Source: Metallumcola ferriviriculae (lineage in GTDB: Bacteria > Bacillota > JADQBR01). Taken from it: a DNA stretch of 64,000 bases. The stretch spans positions 3,656,237 to 3,720,236 of the forward strand of contig NZ_CP121694.1 of NCBI RefSeq assembly GCF_035573695.1, written 5' to 3'. Both the position numbers and the translations under genes were made by a program. Under the pieces are notes generated by a model that saw nothing but the letters and a program-made list of their open reading frames with translations, was not told where the DNA came from and made no database searches. Shown here piece by piece: positions 18,189 to 26,079 of the stretch. The first letter of the stretch is position 1. Each line of letters starts with the position of its first letter.

Positions 18189-18677
18189 TTACTTTTTACC
18201 ATTAACAATTTCTATAGCTGCTTTACCAGTCATATGTTCGATTTTGACTTCAATTAAACATACTCTATCCCAGTCTTTTTTAATTTCTTGCTGCCCTTCT
18301 TTAATATAGTCAGGTGAATATTTTTCAACTAAACATTCAAGGGCATATCGCCTTTCGGAATCGTCTGCAAGAATCCTTGCTCTACCAAAGATAGAAATAC
18401 TTCGAAAATGGGTAGTAAAAGTTTTTTGAACTACTTCATCTTTTTCTATCACACAAAATGTTACTTTATCATTCCTTTTTATGCTGTCGATCTTATGGCC
18501 TTGTTTTGCAGTATGTATAAATAGTTTGCCGTCTTTAAAAGCATAACTTACTGGAACAGTATACGGATAATTATCATCACCAGCTACACCTAAAACTCCA
18601 GATGTAGCTGTCTTTAGAATTTCGATTGTCTCCTCTCTGGATAATAATTGTTTCTTTCTCCTCATATCCCTAAACAT
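18189..18677 (-). CDS. pyridoxamine 5'-phosphate oxidase-like flavoprotein
   Basis: A complete 162-residue member of the PNPOx-like split-barrel family (NimA/HugZ side). Seen: the opening RRKKQLLSREE helix, the strand GVLGVAGDDNYPYTVPVSYAF, FIHTAKQGHKID and VTFCVIEKDEVV, typical of flavin- or heme-binding members from anaerobes. Likely a reductase or a cofactor-binding protein; the substrate is unknown. The leader and first codons are shared with an internally deleted copy at 3335. Monocistronic, with a terminator downstream. Confidence 0.85.
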   Translation of the reverse strand: MFRDMRRKKQLLSREETIEILKTATSGVLGVAGDDNYPYTVPVSYAFKDGKLFIHTAKQGHKIDSIKRNDKVTFCVIEKDEVVQKTFTTHFRSISIFGRARILADDSERRYALECLVEKYSPDYIKEGQQEIKKDWDRVCLIEVKIEHMTGKAAIEIVNGKK

Positions 18678-18809
18678 AATTACACCTCTAATTCTCTCGT
18701 GATTTTAGTCCTTATTATTGCAGTTAGTGATTAAATATTATATTAGACTGATAAAATTTTTTCAATCACTACTATCGTTCCCCCATGTTTTAGCTAATCG
18801 CAATACACT

Positions 18810-18872
18810 GAAAACCAGGCCGCTATGGATGCATAAGCCTTTCTGGTAGAAGGGTATAGCTATGCCCCGTAA
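18810..18872 (+). pseudogene. C-terminal remnant of a VanW gene
   Basis: The bases match the last 21 codons and the stop of the VanW gene at 32984 (shared ending FLxEGYSxAP) but hold an in-frame stop and no upstream gene. They mark the left edge of the duplicated VanW-tail plus repeat segment. Confidence 0.65.
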
Positions 18873-19745
18873 TAAAAAGAAAGTCTATAATTGTGGAAGG
18901 GTTTGATTATAAGATTCAAAACCCCCTGGATACTGCTTATTATAGAGAGTCCAAATTCAGAAATAACTGTAACCATTAAGCAACCCCTGGCTAATGGCTA
19001 TCTATAATCTACTAGGGCTTATTAATAACTGAAACAAGCAATGCTGAACCAACCACAGCCAAATTTTCTTTAACGGTCAATGCCATAATTTCTCTTGGGG
19101 AATCAATGTTTCAGTTAATATTCCCTTGCTTTTCGAACCCTGCTGATGTAGCTCAATGAAAGAGGAACTTAACAGATGGTTCGGTTATTTATTCCCTGCT
19201 GTCCAGCTTATCTGTTGCGTTCTGCTGTTTGGCTGTTTAACTTGCTGCTGAAACTGATGAAAGAATAACCTGAAACAAGCAACAGGTTACAGACATCACA
19301 ACGCCAAACTCCCCCGATTTTAGGCAACATCCCTAATCCCATTTTAAATGAAGGTCAGGAATTCTTTTTCTAACTGCAGTCCCGAAACTGTCAGTAAGCA
19401 CTACTCCCTTTTTTGTGTTAAATGACGGTTTCGGTTATTTATTTCTTGCTTATCTAGTTAGTTAGGGGATTGGCTGTCGGTTTGGCTGTTCCAGTTATTT
19501 TCCTGACTACTTGGTTCCAGTTATTTTCGTATGGCTGGTTGCGGTTATTTATCTCTGTCAGCATTGTCCAGCGGCTTTACCCCTCAGTGGCTCTTGCTTG
19601 GTACTTCTCCTCAAATGCTGTAGCCAGTCTAAGAATGGTTACGGTTATTCATCAGCCGCTTTCCGTGAACGGCTGCCCGCAACCTCCTATAGTTGGTTTC
19701 AGTTATTTCATCAGTCATAATATATATGTACATCTGGTACCCAAA
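18873..19745. repeat. large non-coding repeat, copy A
   Basis: An 870-bp segment with no credible gene that recurs at 33800-34665. Positions 19001-19457 appear identical to 33925-34381 (457 bases, constant offset 14924), while both flanks have diverged. Inside, a motif of the form GGTTnCrGTTATTT occurs at least ten times, reversed near 18961, 19023 and 19262 and forward near 19178, 19427, 19488, 19513, 19537, 19637 and 19695. Small hairpins are present, such as CAGCCG/CGGCTG near 19653-19675. It may be a structured RNA, a protein-binding array or the end of a mobile element. Two long overlapping frames near 19470-19750 are made by the motif and are not genes. Confidence 0.7.
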
Positions 19746-19837
19746 AACTAAAGCTATTTCCAAACTTTTTTTGGATTTTTACAAAAAAAATCCCCCAAGT
19801 GCCGTTTGTAGGTCGGAAGATGGCTACAGATGAAATT

Positions 19838-19885
19838 ACGAAGTTCTTTATTTCGTGAGAATATTAGTAAGTCACCAGCTTACCA
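19838..19885 (-). pseudogene. N-terminal remnant of a 35236-type membrane gene
   Basis: About 45 bases match the first codons of the gene at 35236. This shows that the segment order repeat, membrane gene, PLDc_N gene existed here too before deletion. Confidence 0.45.
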
Positions 19886-19900
19886 CATAGAAAAAATGTA

Positions 19901-20098
19901 TTAATTCTTAAGCTTAAGATAGCGATAAAGCAAATAACTGATTAGCCCTATCGGAAATAATACAACGGTTAATATAGTCCAAACCCAGTGGTTCATCCCA
20001 ATCTTCCGTGCATTGAACCAAACATAGATACCAGATATGACTGCTAGTAATAGCATTAAGGCATTAAATATTTGAACCGCTATTACCGCTGCACTCAT
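19901..20098 (-). CDS. PLDc_N-like two-helix membrane protein
   Basis: A 65-residue protein with two membrane helices separated by NARKIGMNHWVW, ending in the pattern FPIGLISYLLYRYLK. This is the small PLDc_N (phospholipase D N-terminal) type membrane unit, here without any phospholipase domain. The last gene of a five-gene PadR-led operon. A close paralogue lies at 35746, also to the right of a copy of the large repeat. Confidence 0.75.
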   Translation of the reverse strand: MSAAVIAVQIFNALMLLLAVISGIYVWFNARKIGMNHWVWTILTVVLFPIGLISYLLYRYLKLKN

Positions 20099-20152
20099 AT
20101 AGCCCTTCCCCCAGGCCTTCCCACAAGAAAATATAATGCTCCCAAAACCAGA

Positions 20153-20731
20153 CTAATTACCTGTTATCTTACCTCGTTCTCCGACACTCCCTTTGACAAA
20201 TCGTTTTACTAATTCAGTGAAAAGGTAGCCAGTAACCCCACCCAATGTATTAAGTATCAAATCATCCACATTAAATGTGCGTCCCATAACGAAACCAAGA
20301 TAACCCAATACGAGCTGCGATGTTTCAATCGTAAAGCTGGCTAGGAATACAACTGATATGGCTTTAGAAAGCCTCTTAACTTTGAATAACCACGATAGGT
20401 AAATTCCTAAAGGTATAAGCATAATAACATTGTAAATCGATAATTTGACGGAATTCCAGAAGAACCAGTCAAAACCGCTTCTATAGTACAGATTAAACCA
20501 GTCCCCGATAAAGTAAAACGGCACTAACTGCAGCCCTGGAGTAAAATCATTTTGTGGAGGAAAGACAATTCCTCTGGTTGTGATTTGAGCGACATTCAAT
20601 AAGTAGAAGATAAAGGTATACATGATCAGCCTTGATAAGATGTTCTTAGTTTTATTTCTAAAGAAATCAGTGAGAATGTATATTACGAGAAGTAATGTTC
20701 CTATCGCTGCGACATTGTAAAATGAATACAT
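20153..20731 (-). CDS. VanZ-family membrane protein
   Basis: A 192-residue protein with about five membrane helices. The VanZ pattern is clear: the SFTIETSQLVL helix, the RTFNVDDLILNTLGG loop and the following GYLFTEL helix. VanZ of Tn1546 gives low-level teicoplanin resistance; most chromosomal homologues have no known role. It lies between a single-span protein gene and the PLDc_N gene in the PadR operon, with gaps of 26 and 54 bases. Confidence 0.85.
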   Translation of the reverse strand: MYSFYNVAAIGTLLLVIYILTDFFRNKTKNILSRLIMYTFIFYLLNVAQITTRGIVFPPQNDFTPGLQLVPFYFIGDWFNLYYRSGFDWFFWNSVKLSIYNVIMLIPLGIYLSWLFKVKRLSKAISVVFLASFTIETSQLVLGYLGFVMGRTFNVDDLILNTLGGVTGYLFTELVKRFVKGSVGERGKITGN

Positions 20732-20757
20732 CTCTGCCCTCCAGTTTGTGCCCGTCT

Positions 20758-21288
20758 TTAATGCTTCTCTTCAAAAATCACCTTGTTTTCAGAGTCATAA
20801 CCTCTGATACTCTTAAAATACATATTCTCGTTACCCTTAGACTGCCAGGTAAACAAAAACAAATCATCGTAAAAATCTTTTTGTGCAAAAGACTCTCCAC
20901 TGTTTAGGATAATTTCAACTTTCTTCACTTTATCGTCATTAACGATACCATAAAGCTTATAGTTCTCATAGGAACTGCTCCATGTATAATCTACCGCCTT
21001 ACTTTTATCATTTTCAAAGCCGATTGGCTGACTTCCAAATCTCCAGAAGAAAAACAGGGTTCTATTCACTGTATTAGCAGAGACCCATTTGTCATATTTG
21101 CCAAGAATATATTTCCCGCCATCGAAATCTTCGATATGTACTACTTCTGACGGACCATAATGAATACTCCGTTCGGAATGTTCATGGGCTGATAGTGGGG
21201 TCAAGTATAAACCTGAGCGGTTTAAAAATATAACAAAAAGAATGCCTAAAATGATAAAATTCCTTATTACTTTTTTCCGCCTACTCAT
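20758..21288 (-). CDS. membrane-anchored extracytoplasmic protein, unknown
   Basis: A 176-residue protein with a basic N-terminus (MSRRKKVIRN), one membrane helix (FIILGILFVIFL) and a hydrophilic outer domain rich in aromatic residues. The ATG at 21288 is preferred because GGGTGA lies just upstream; a GTG nine bases earlier is possible. It overlaps the preceding HAAS gene by about eight bases, so translation is coupled. No family recognised. Confidence 0.6.
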   Translation of the reverse strand: MSRRKKVIRNFIILGILFVIFLNRSGLYLTPLSAHEHSERSIHYGPSEVVHIEDFDGGKYILGKYDKWVSANTVNRTLFFFWRFGSQPIGFENDKSKAVDYTWSSSYENYKLYGIVNDDKVKKVEIILNSGESFAQKDFYDDLFLFTWQSKGNENMYFKSIRGYDSENKVIFEEKH

Positions 21289-21988
21289 TGCTGTCACCCG
21301 TCTTCAATGGAATTTCTACTCTATATGTTCGATTATATCTATCATAACTTATAATCAATGTGCCTGCTTTCTTTGAGAAATTTTCTAGCGTTCTTCGGAC
21401 TTTGGTTTTTATTCCCCCTCTGCCATAGCTTGAGCCTTCATAATACTCGTTTCCTAAATTATCTGTTACATTACCTATTCCACCAAAGCTCCATCCAGTC
21501 CCCCATAGTTTGGAGTCATAATACTCATAGGAAATATTCATATCCCCGTTTTTTTCATAAATGACATCGGTAAAATTAATAACTGTATCATCCAGTTTAA
21601 CTCTTTTATCCACATCAATTTTATACACGACATCAGACTTGGGAATACCATTAACGGGGCTGCTAAATAAATTACTCACAAGTGGACCTCCGAGAATATA
21701 GAGATTCCATGCTGCAAACAAAACCATCATTACAGTTGTTATGGCCCATACCCACCCTAGAAATGAATTGTGCTGCTTGTTAAGTTCAGTACCAATTTCC
21801 TTAGCATCTCCCATGTCGCTTATAGCCAACTGCTCTGCTTTTTCCTCATCATATCCCTGTTCATTATAGTAATTCATTTTATCTGATAGGTGGCATTCAA
21901 GCTCTGATTTAATCTCTTCTCTGTCAAAGGGAAATTTAACATAGCATAAAACCTCTTCTAAAAACTTATCTCTTTTAGATGAAGGCAT
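21281..21988 (-). CDS. HAAS-domain membrane protein with outer beta domain
   Basis: The first 75 residues are a HAAS/DUF1700-type helical domain (ELECHLSDKMNYY, GYDEEKAEQLAISDMGDAKEIG), the usual cytoplasmic partner of PadR regulators. One membrane helix follows (about 80-100), then an outer domain of about 130 residues with predicted strands. The start overlaps the PadR stop by 14 bases. In known systems the HAAS domain is thought to contact PadR, linking membrane state to repression; that link is inference here. Confidence 0.75.
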   Translation of the reverse strand: MPSSKRDKFLEEVLCYVKFPFDREEIKSELECHLSDKMNYYNEQGYDEEKAEQLAISDMGDAKEIGTELNKQHNSFLGWVWAITTVMMVLFAAWNLYILGGPLVSNLFSSPVNGIPKSDVVYKIDVDKRVKLDDTVINFTDVIYEKNGDMNISYEYYDSKLWGTGWSFGGIGNVTDNLGNEYYEGSSYGRGGIKTKVRRTLENFSKKAGTLIISYDRYNRTYRVEIPLKTGDSNE

Positions 21989-22319
21989 GTGTTTCCCCGC
22001 CTATAACTTTATTTACAGATACTGAAAACAACTCCCATTTTTTCTTTTCCTCTGCAAGCTGATTTTTCCCGTTACCAGTTATCTGATAGTATAGTCGCTC
22101 TTTACCCGTATCCCCTTTGGCCTTATAAGACTTTACATAGCCTTTGTTTTCAAGCCTATGTAAGACAGGATATAGTGTACCTTCTTTAAACTGAAAAGTT
22201 TTGTCTGAACGCAGCTCCAGTTCCTTTATTATTTCGTACCCGTACCTGTCTCCTTCTTTCAGCAAAGACAGAACTAACAAAACCGTGCTGCCACCCAACA
22301 ACCCTTTATCAATTTTCAT
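21975..22319 (-). CDS. PadR-family transcriptional regulator
   Basis: A 114-residue PadR repressor: winged-helix region GDRYGYEIIKELE, FKEGTLYPVLHRLENKGYV and the RLYYQITGNGK wing, then a C-terminal dimerisation helix. It heads an operon with HAAS, single-span, VanZ and PLDc_N membrane genes. Its promoter carries a palindrome over the -10 box, so autorepression is likely. One of three PadR-HAAS pairs in this window. Confidence 0.92.
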   Translation of the reverse strand: MKIDKGLLGGSTVLLVLSLLKEGDRYGYEIIKELELRSDKTFQFKEGTLYPVLHRLENKGYVKSYKAKGDTGKERLYYQITGNGKNQLAEEKKKWELFSVSVNKVIGGETHAFI

Positions 22320-22348
22320 AATGCACCCTCCAGCACTTACCTTGATTG

Positions 22349-22387
22349 TCTAGGTATAATTATACTTAGATGCTCAAGGTATGTCAA
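22349..22387 (-). promoter_or_regulatory. consensus promoter and palindromic operator of the PadR operon
   Basis: On the minus strand, TTGACA (22382-22387) and TATAAT (22359-22364) are separated by exactly 17 bases. A 22-bp near-perfect palindrome with core GTATAATTATAC (22349-22370) covers the -10 box. A repressor bound there would block RNA polymerase. PadR is the obvious candidate. Confidence 0.8.
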
Positions 22388-22445
22388 TTAGACGAAAGGA
22401 TTTTTATATAATAATAAAAGAACATTGCTAGGTTAAAAGGTGCCA

Positions 22446-22690
22446 GTGCCAAGCACATAGCCAAAGGCAAGGGTGTCCACCGTGAGGCGGAATCTAAAGG
22501 AGGCCGGAGGTAAACTTCTGGCCTGACGAACAGAAACCACATCAGGCATATGTAGGCTGGGTAAGGTTGTCATATAAACCAACGCCCCAAACTATCCGGA
22601 AGCCTACGGTGTAAATGTGGCAAGTAGATGGAAGGAAAGACTGCGTTCTTACCCGGGATAAACTTATTGCCCAGTTAAACGAAAGCGTAG
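22446..22690 (+). ncRNA. group II intron 5' ribozyme fragment (domain I)
   Basis: The stretch holds the string of short elements typical of bacterial group II intron 5' ends: the GTGCC start, GTGTCCACCGTGAGGCGGA, AAAGGAGGCCGGAGG, CTGACGAACAGAA, a GGCATATGTAGGCT segment and the TGCGTTCTTACCCGGG block. No reverse transcriptase/maturase and no domains V-VI follow, so this is a 5' remnant. The exact borders are uncertain. The next 200 bases show no gene. Confidence 0.7.
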
Positions 22691-22903
22691 TACCATCAAT
22701 AATGAATGATTACGCTGTTTGTCATTGTGACGACATTAGCCTCCCCACATTAAATATCTAAAGCAGGTAACACTATGGAAAAGTACCAACAAGGATGAGA
22801 CCAATATGAAGTCTGCTGTCTAACCGTAACAATTTTGACAGAACTTTATTCAGAGCTATATTTTAGGTTCAGACCAACAAAGGCAAAATTACAGGAGGTT
22901 CCC

Positions 22904-23392
22904 ATGGATAACAAACAACTCTTATCAGAAATTAATAAAATTCTCTTCCTAGAACATGCACATTTGGGGCTATAAAAGTCAGCTGCACCTTGTGAAAGAA
23001 AAGATATAAAGCGTGCTTTTACAAGGTTCGTGGAGTTGGAGGCAGAGCATATTAACAGATTACGAGACATAATAATTACACTTGGCGGTAAACCTGCCAC
23101 CTTTAGCGAAGTAGGTGACTTCGGTGGGAAAGTTCTAGGGGTGACAGTGGATTTAACTGGAACTCAAACAATGTTAAAGTCCAATTATCTCATCGAACAA
23201 AAGTCATTTGCAGGTTATACTAAACTAATTAGTAAAATATCAGACAAAAAAGTTGCCGATTTGATTGCGGTTAATTCGTTAGAATCGCATCTGATGGAAC
23301 TCTGGCATGGGGAAAGAATCGAAATGATACAAGCTGTTAAAAACCAACCCAAAAGCAGGAAAAAAACAACATCAAATGCACCCTTGGGATAA
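22904..23392 (+). pseudogene. ferritin-like protein gene with an in-frame TAA
   Basis: The ATG after AGGAGG opens a 162-codon frame interrupted by TAA at codon 24 (22973-22975). On both sides of the stop the sequence fits a ferritin-like four-helix bundle: LLSEINKILFLEHAHLG, then the ExxH motif in ELEAEHINRLRD and the later HLMELWHGERIEM helix. Such proteins bind a di-iron centre. The stop lies at the end of helix 1. A GTG at 23030 could restart but would lose helix 1 and its metal ligands. A terminator follows. Confidence 0.7.
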
Positions 23393-23439
23393 GTTAAGGG
23401 CTATTTCCTGGTTGGTTAAAATTAAAGATAACTATACTT

Positions 23440-23468
23440 GAGCAGCCATCAACGGCTGCTCTTTTGTT
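23440..23468 (+). terminator. intrinsic terminator of the ferritin-like gene
   Basis: A perfect 8-bp GC-rich stem (GAGCAGCC and complement, 6-base loop) is followed by TTTTGTT. Confidence 0.85.
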
Positions 23469-23600
23469 CTCGTAACTCGATGCCCATATTCTGGTTAGAA
23501 GCGGTGACAACCATTGAAAATGTTCGCTAAAGGATAAAATGCTAAATTGTAGAAAATAGTATGTCACAAAATATATACACTTCCGGAGGATTATACTGAT

Positions 23601-23693
23601 ATGGCTACCTTACAATTAAGTACTGCTTCTACACATTTAGAACTCATCGAAAAGCTTCGACCTTATTTTTTATGCCGTTTAAGTCATTGGTAG
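23601..23693 (+). pseudogene. 30-codon truncated frame with good ribosome site
   Basis: CGGAGGA precedes an ATG that encodes MATLQLSTASTHLELIEKLR and stops after 30 codons, where the sequence changes to unrelated remnants. It looks like the start of a lost gene. Family unknown. Confidence 0.4.
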
Positions 23694-23756
23694 TCGTTTC
23701 CCTTAAAGTAGCAAGCAACAAACTAATATCCGCTTTCATAAAGTTATATAATAATC

Positions 23757-23832
23757 TTTGGCGGCACATCTAACACCATTTCCTTAGAATTTATAAGTGC
23801 AGCCTTATTATCAATACCTAAGCTTATCTGCT
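23757..23832 (-). pseudogene. fragment of a stalk-domain (copper-amine-oxidase-like) gene
   Basis: About 75 bases match the segment of the 37652 gene that encodes the start of its second stalk repeat. No start or stop is kept. Confidence 0.55.
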
Positions 23833-23912
23833 ATAAGAGTAATCATATATAAAACCAGCAAAGAGATTGTTGAATAATGGTAATATTTACAAAGCCGTAA
23901 GGAGTGTTGCTA

Positions 23913-24386
23913 ATGACAGTCACTTATAGAGAGATGTCCTCTTTGGATGTACCTGAAGTCTCAAAATTACATAACGACTTACTACTCTTTCTAAAAAATG
24001 AAATTCACGATGACTACTTAAGTTGCATTGAGCTTGAAACACAGGATTTAAGTGAAAAACTAAACCTTTTCATTGAGAATGCAACTAAAAAAATCTACAT
24101 TGCCGTACATAAAGAAAAAATAGTCGGCTTCATCGCTGGAGAAATAATGGATTGTTTTTTGCCAATATCCCAAAAGGTTGGTTACTTATCAGGGGCCTTT
24201 GTACTGCCTGGTTTTAGAGGAATGGGTATAATGAAACGGCTTGAATACCTCTTGGTATCTTATTTTCAAGACAATGGTCTCAAATTTGTCGAGTTAAATG
24301 TATTATCAAGAAACCTTTTAGGGAAAAGAAGCTGGGAAAAGCTTGGGTATGAAATCTTTAGAGAACAGATGAGGAAAAAGATATAA
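23913..24386 (+). CDS. GNAT-family N-acetyltransferase
   Basis: A 157-residue GNAT protein. Seen: an N-terminal TYREMSSLDVPEVSKLH strand-helix, KIYIAVHKEKIVGFIAG for strands 2-4, and the acetyl-CoA-binding motif around VLPGFRGMGIMKRL, followed by ELNVLSRNLLGKRSWEKLGY. The acceptor is unknown. The ATG at 23913 is preferred over an upstream GTG because the GGAG site is then eight bases away. Stands alone. Confidence 0.88.
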   Translation: MTVTYREMSSLDVPEVSKLHNDLLLFLKNEIHDDYLSCIELETQDLSEKLNLFIENATKKIYIAVHKEKIVGFIAGEIMDCFLPISQKVGYLSGAFVLPGFRGMGIMKRLEYLLVSYFQDNGLKFVELNVLSRNLLGKRSWEKLGYEIFREQMRKKI

Positions 24387-24435
24387 GTCCGAATTTCCCC
24401 TGGCCCTCCCACGAAGTTTATTGATTCAGTAATCT

Positions 24436-24888
24436 TTATTCAGATCTCCGTTTGTGATAAGCCCCTAATATCAAATAACCAAAAATAACTCCACTAACAA
24501 TATGAAGCACACTAAAGTCCATAATTCTGCTATGGAAACCTGGGAGAACAGCATCAAGTTTAGGAAACAATTGTGTTACATATATCAAAGGAATCATTGT
24601 TATATAAGCCATCGGGATGCCGATGGCTAAGAACTTAGCCCAGTCATAACCTCTCCTGCCTGGTTTTCTTAATTCTCTAATGAATCCTGGTGCCGCTAAT
24701 AGCAGGCCTATTATCACGGGATGAAAAATGCGAAAAAGTATATTCAAATAGATTCTATCCAACGCAGGTTTGGCACCGACAGCCATTCTTAATTCTCTTT
24801 GAATACCCATTCCCCAGTACATTAGAAAGATTATCAGGAGAGTATAAGTCAAATATCCAGTAAATCTTTTTAAACTGTCAGAAGTCAT
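24436..24888 (-). CDS. four-helix membrane protein, family member 1
   Basis: A 150-residue membrane protein with four helices and a conserved cytoplasmic loop (RELRKPGRRGYDWAKFLAIGIP). Paralogues at 38883 and 43545 share the plan and the loop K/R-W-x-K-x-L-x-V/I-G-x-P, and a fragment lies at 5614. Function unknown. It has a GGGAGGGGG ribosome site. This is the left end of the first copy of the duplicated membrane-protein cluster. Confidence 0.6.
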   Translation of the reverse strand: MTSDSLKRFTGYLTYTLLIIFLMYWGMGIQRELRMAVGAKPALDRIYLNILFRIFHPVIIGLLLAAPGFIRELRKPGRRGYDWAKFLAIGIPMAYITMIPLIYVTQLFPKLDAVLPGFHSRIMDFSVLHIVSGVIFGYLILGAYHKRRSE

Positions 24889-25051
24889 AGGAAATACCCC
24901 CTCCCCCTAAATATTCAATAGTGGCCGTAGCCCTCCTTCAATATTTTTCCATGACATTGCATAAGTAATGAAAGAAAGCAGGATGTATCTTACATAAAGT
25001 GGAAGATAGTAGTTAGGCTTATGAATATCTCTTAAAAGGAGCATTTAACCT

Positions 25052-25336
25052 ATGTACATTTTCTTCGCTATCTTTTTATGTATTATCAGCATTAGCCTGT
25101 GGCTTACTATTAAAATGGAAACTGATTGGAAGGTCATTTATCAAGCTACTGGTCGCACTGAAAAAGCCCACTCCAGGTGCGCATACCTAAAAAGTCGCGG
25201 TATTCGCTGCAGGGTAAGTCCCTTAAACACAGGTTACAAAAACACCCCAGGTACGATGGATACTTTACGGGTACTGGTACATAAGAAGGACCTGCATAAG
25301 GCTCATCAGGTTTTAGCGAACTATAAAGGAATTTAA
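25052..25336 (+). CDS. DUF2007-like membrane-anchored protein
   Basis: A 94-residue protein with an N-terminal membrane helix and an ACT-like small domain: WKVIYQATGRTEKAHSRCAYL, then RVLVHKKDLHKAHQVL. This is the pattern of the DUF2007 family of putative signal-transducing proteins (PII-like fold). The ribosome site AAAAGGAG is clear. It is followed 27 bases later by another small membrane gene, likely in one transcript. Confidence 0.6.
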   Translation: MYIFFAIFLCIISISLWLTIKMETDWKVIYQATGRTEKAHSRCAYLKSRGIRCRVSPLNTGYKNTPGTMDTLRVLVHKKDLHKAHQVLANYKGI

Positions 25337-25363
25337 AAAACAGTTGTAGGAGGAGTGCTGAAA

Positions 25364-25546
25364 ATGCAGTACAACATCACTATCTTTCAAATAATAAACT
25401 TTGCCCAAGTCCTATTGGTTCTACTGGTTGTACTTTATATCCTAATTAAATTACCCAGGGACATCTCCCAAATAAAAAATCGGCTAATAAACATTGAAAA
25501 TACATTAAAAGAGGACAAAAGCTCCGAGCAAAAGCACCGCCTTTGA
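25364..25546 (+). CDS. small single-span protein with coiled-coil tail
   Basis: A 60-residue protein: membrane helix (FAQVLLVLLVVLYILIKLP) followed by a charged amphipathic helix (RDISQIKNRLINIENTLKE). The ATG is chosen for its GGAGGAG site. A close paralogue is at 41469 in the second cluster copy. Probably a membrane-attached assembly factor or a partner of larger proteins; function unknown. Confidence 0.6.
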   Translation: MQYNITIFQIINFAQVLLVLLVVLYILIKLPRDISQIKNRLINIENTLKEDKSSEQKHRL

Positions 25547-25661
25547 AACACTTGTGCAAACACCCCTTTAGAATTCCGAATTCCGTAGTAACACCTTGTA
25601 TCCGTTACTTGTTCCTTGAGTTTCGTATAAGGATAATACCTATTGACTCATTATTCACGAC

Positions 25662-25883
25662 TTAGTCAATACCAACTATCTTCCACCCATCTTGGAACTT
25701 TTGCAAAACAAACATCCCGCCGTTCACATTGCCATCTGGCCTAATCCACGAAACACCTGTAATAACCTCAGGCCGACCAACATCTCTTTCTCCCATAAAA
25801 CCAATCTCTTTCAAATTCTTAGCTTCTTCATTCCAGTTAAGTAATTTTTTGACCTGGGGAAGAAATTTTTTGATAGTAACCAC
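25662..25883 (-). pseudogene. internally deleted copy of the 42140 lipoprotein gene
   Basis: The 73 codons are the first eight and last 65 codons of the 181-residue lipoprotein at 42140 joined in frame (VTIKKFL to PQVKKLLNWNEE). The lost 108 codons include the lipobox and the coiled coil, so the product could not be exported. The start and stop are kept, as in two other collapsed paralogues of this window. A short ATTTC repeat lies at both deletion ends. Confidence 0.85.
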
Positions 25884-25928
25884 TTCCTTTAATTAACCAA
25901 AAACTTCAACTAACCGCTTTTTTACTGT

Positions 25929-26068
25929 CTTGTTGAGTGGGTGTTTTGCTATCCTTATTACCTGACGAGGTTTCGCCCACTTTTAGTTTACTTCCACTAG
26001 AAGAACAGCCAAATAAAGTCAGAGAGACTGCCACAATGATAAGAGCAACCAAAAGATGTCGTTTCATC
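25929..26068 (-). pseudogene. N-terminal fragment of the propeller lipoprotein gene
   Basis: About 140 bases are nearly identical to the first 45 codons of the 948-residue lipoprotein at 44847, including its signal peptide and LFGCSSSG lipobox. The rest of the gene, and everything between it and the 42140-type gene, is deleted. Confidence 0.75.
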
Positions 26069-26079
26069 CTCCCCACTCC

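Noticed and set aside
19470..19751. Two overlapping open frames of 69 and 93 codons
   Set aside because: They are produced by the iterated GTTATTT motif of the non-coding repeat, have no ribosome site, and are not preserved in the second copy of the repeat.
23030..23392. The ferritin-like C-terminal frame as a separate gene
   Set aside because: The same frame continues upstream through one stop codon to an ATG with a good ribosome site, so it is one interrupted gene.
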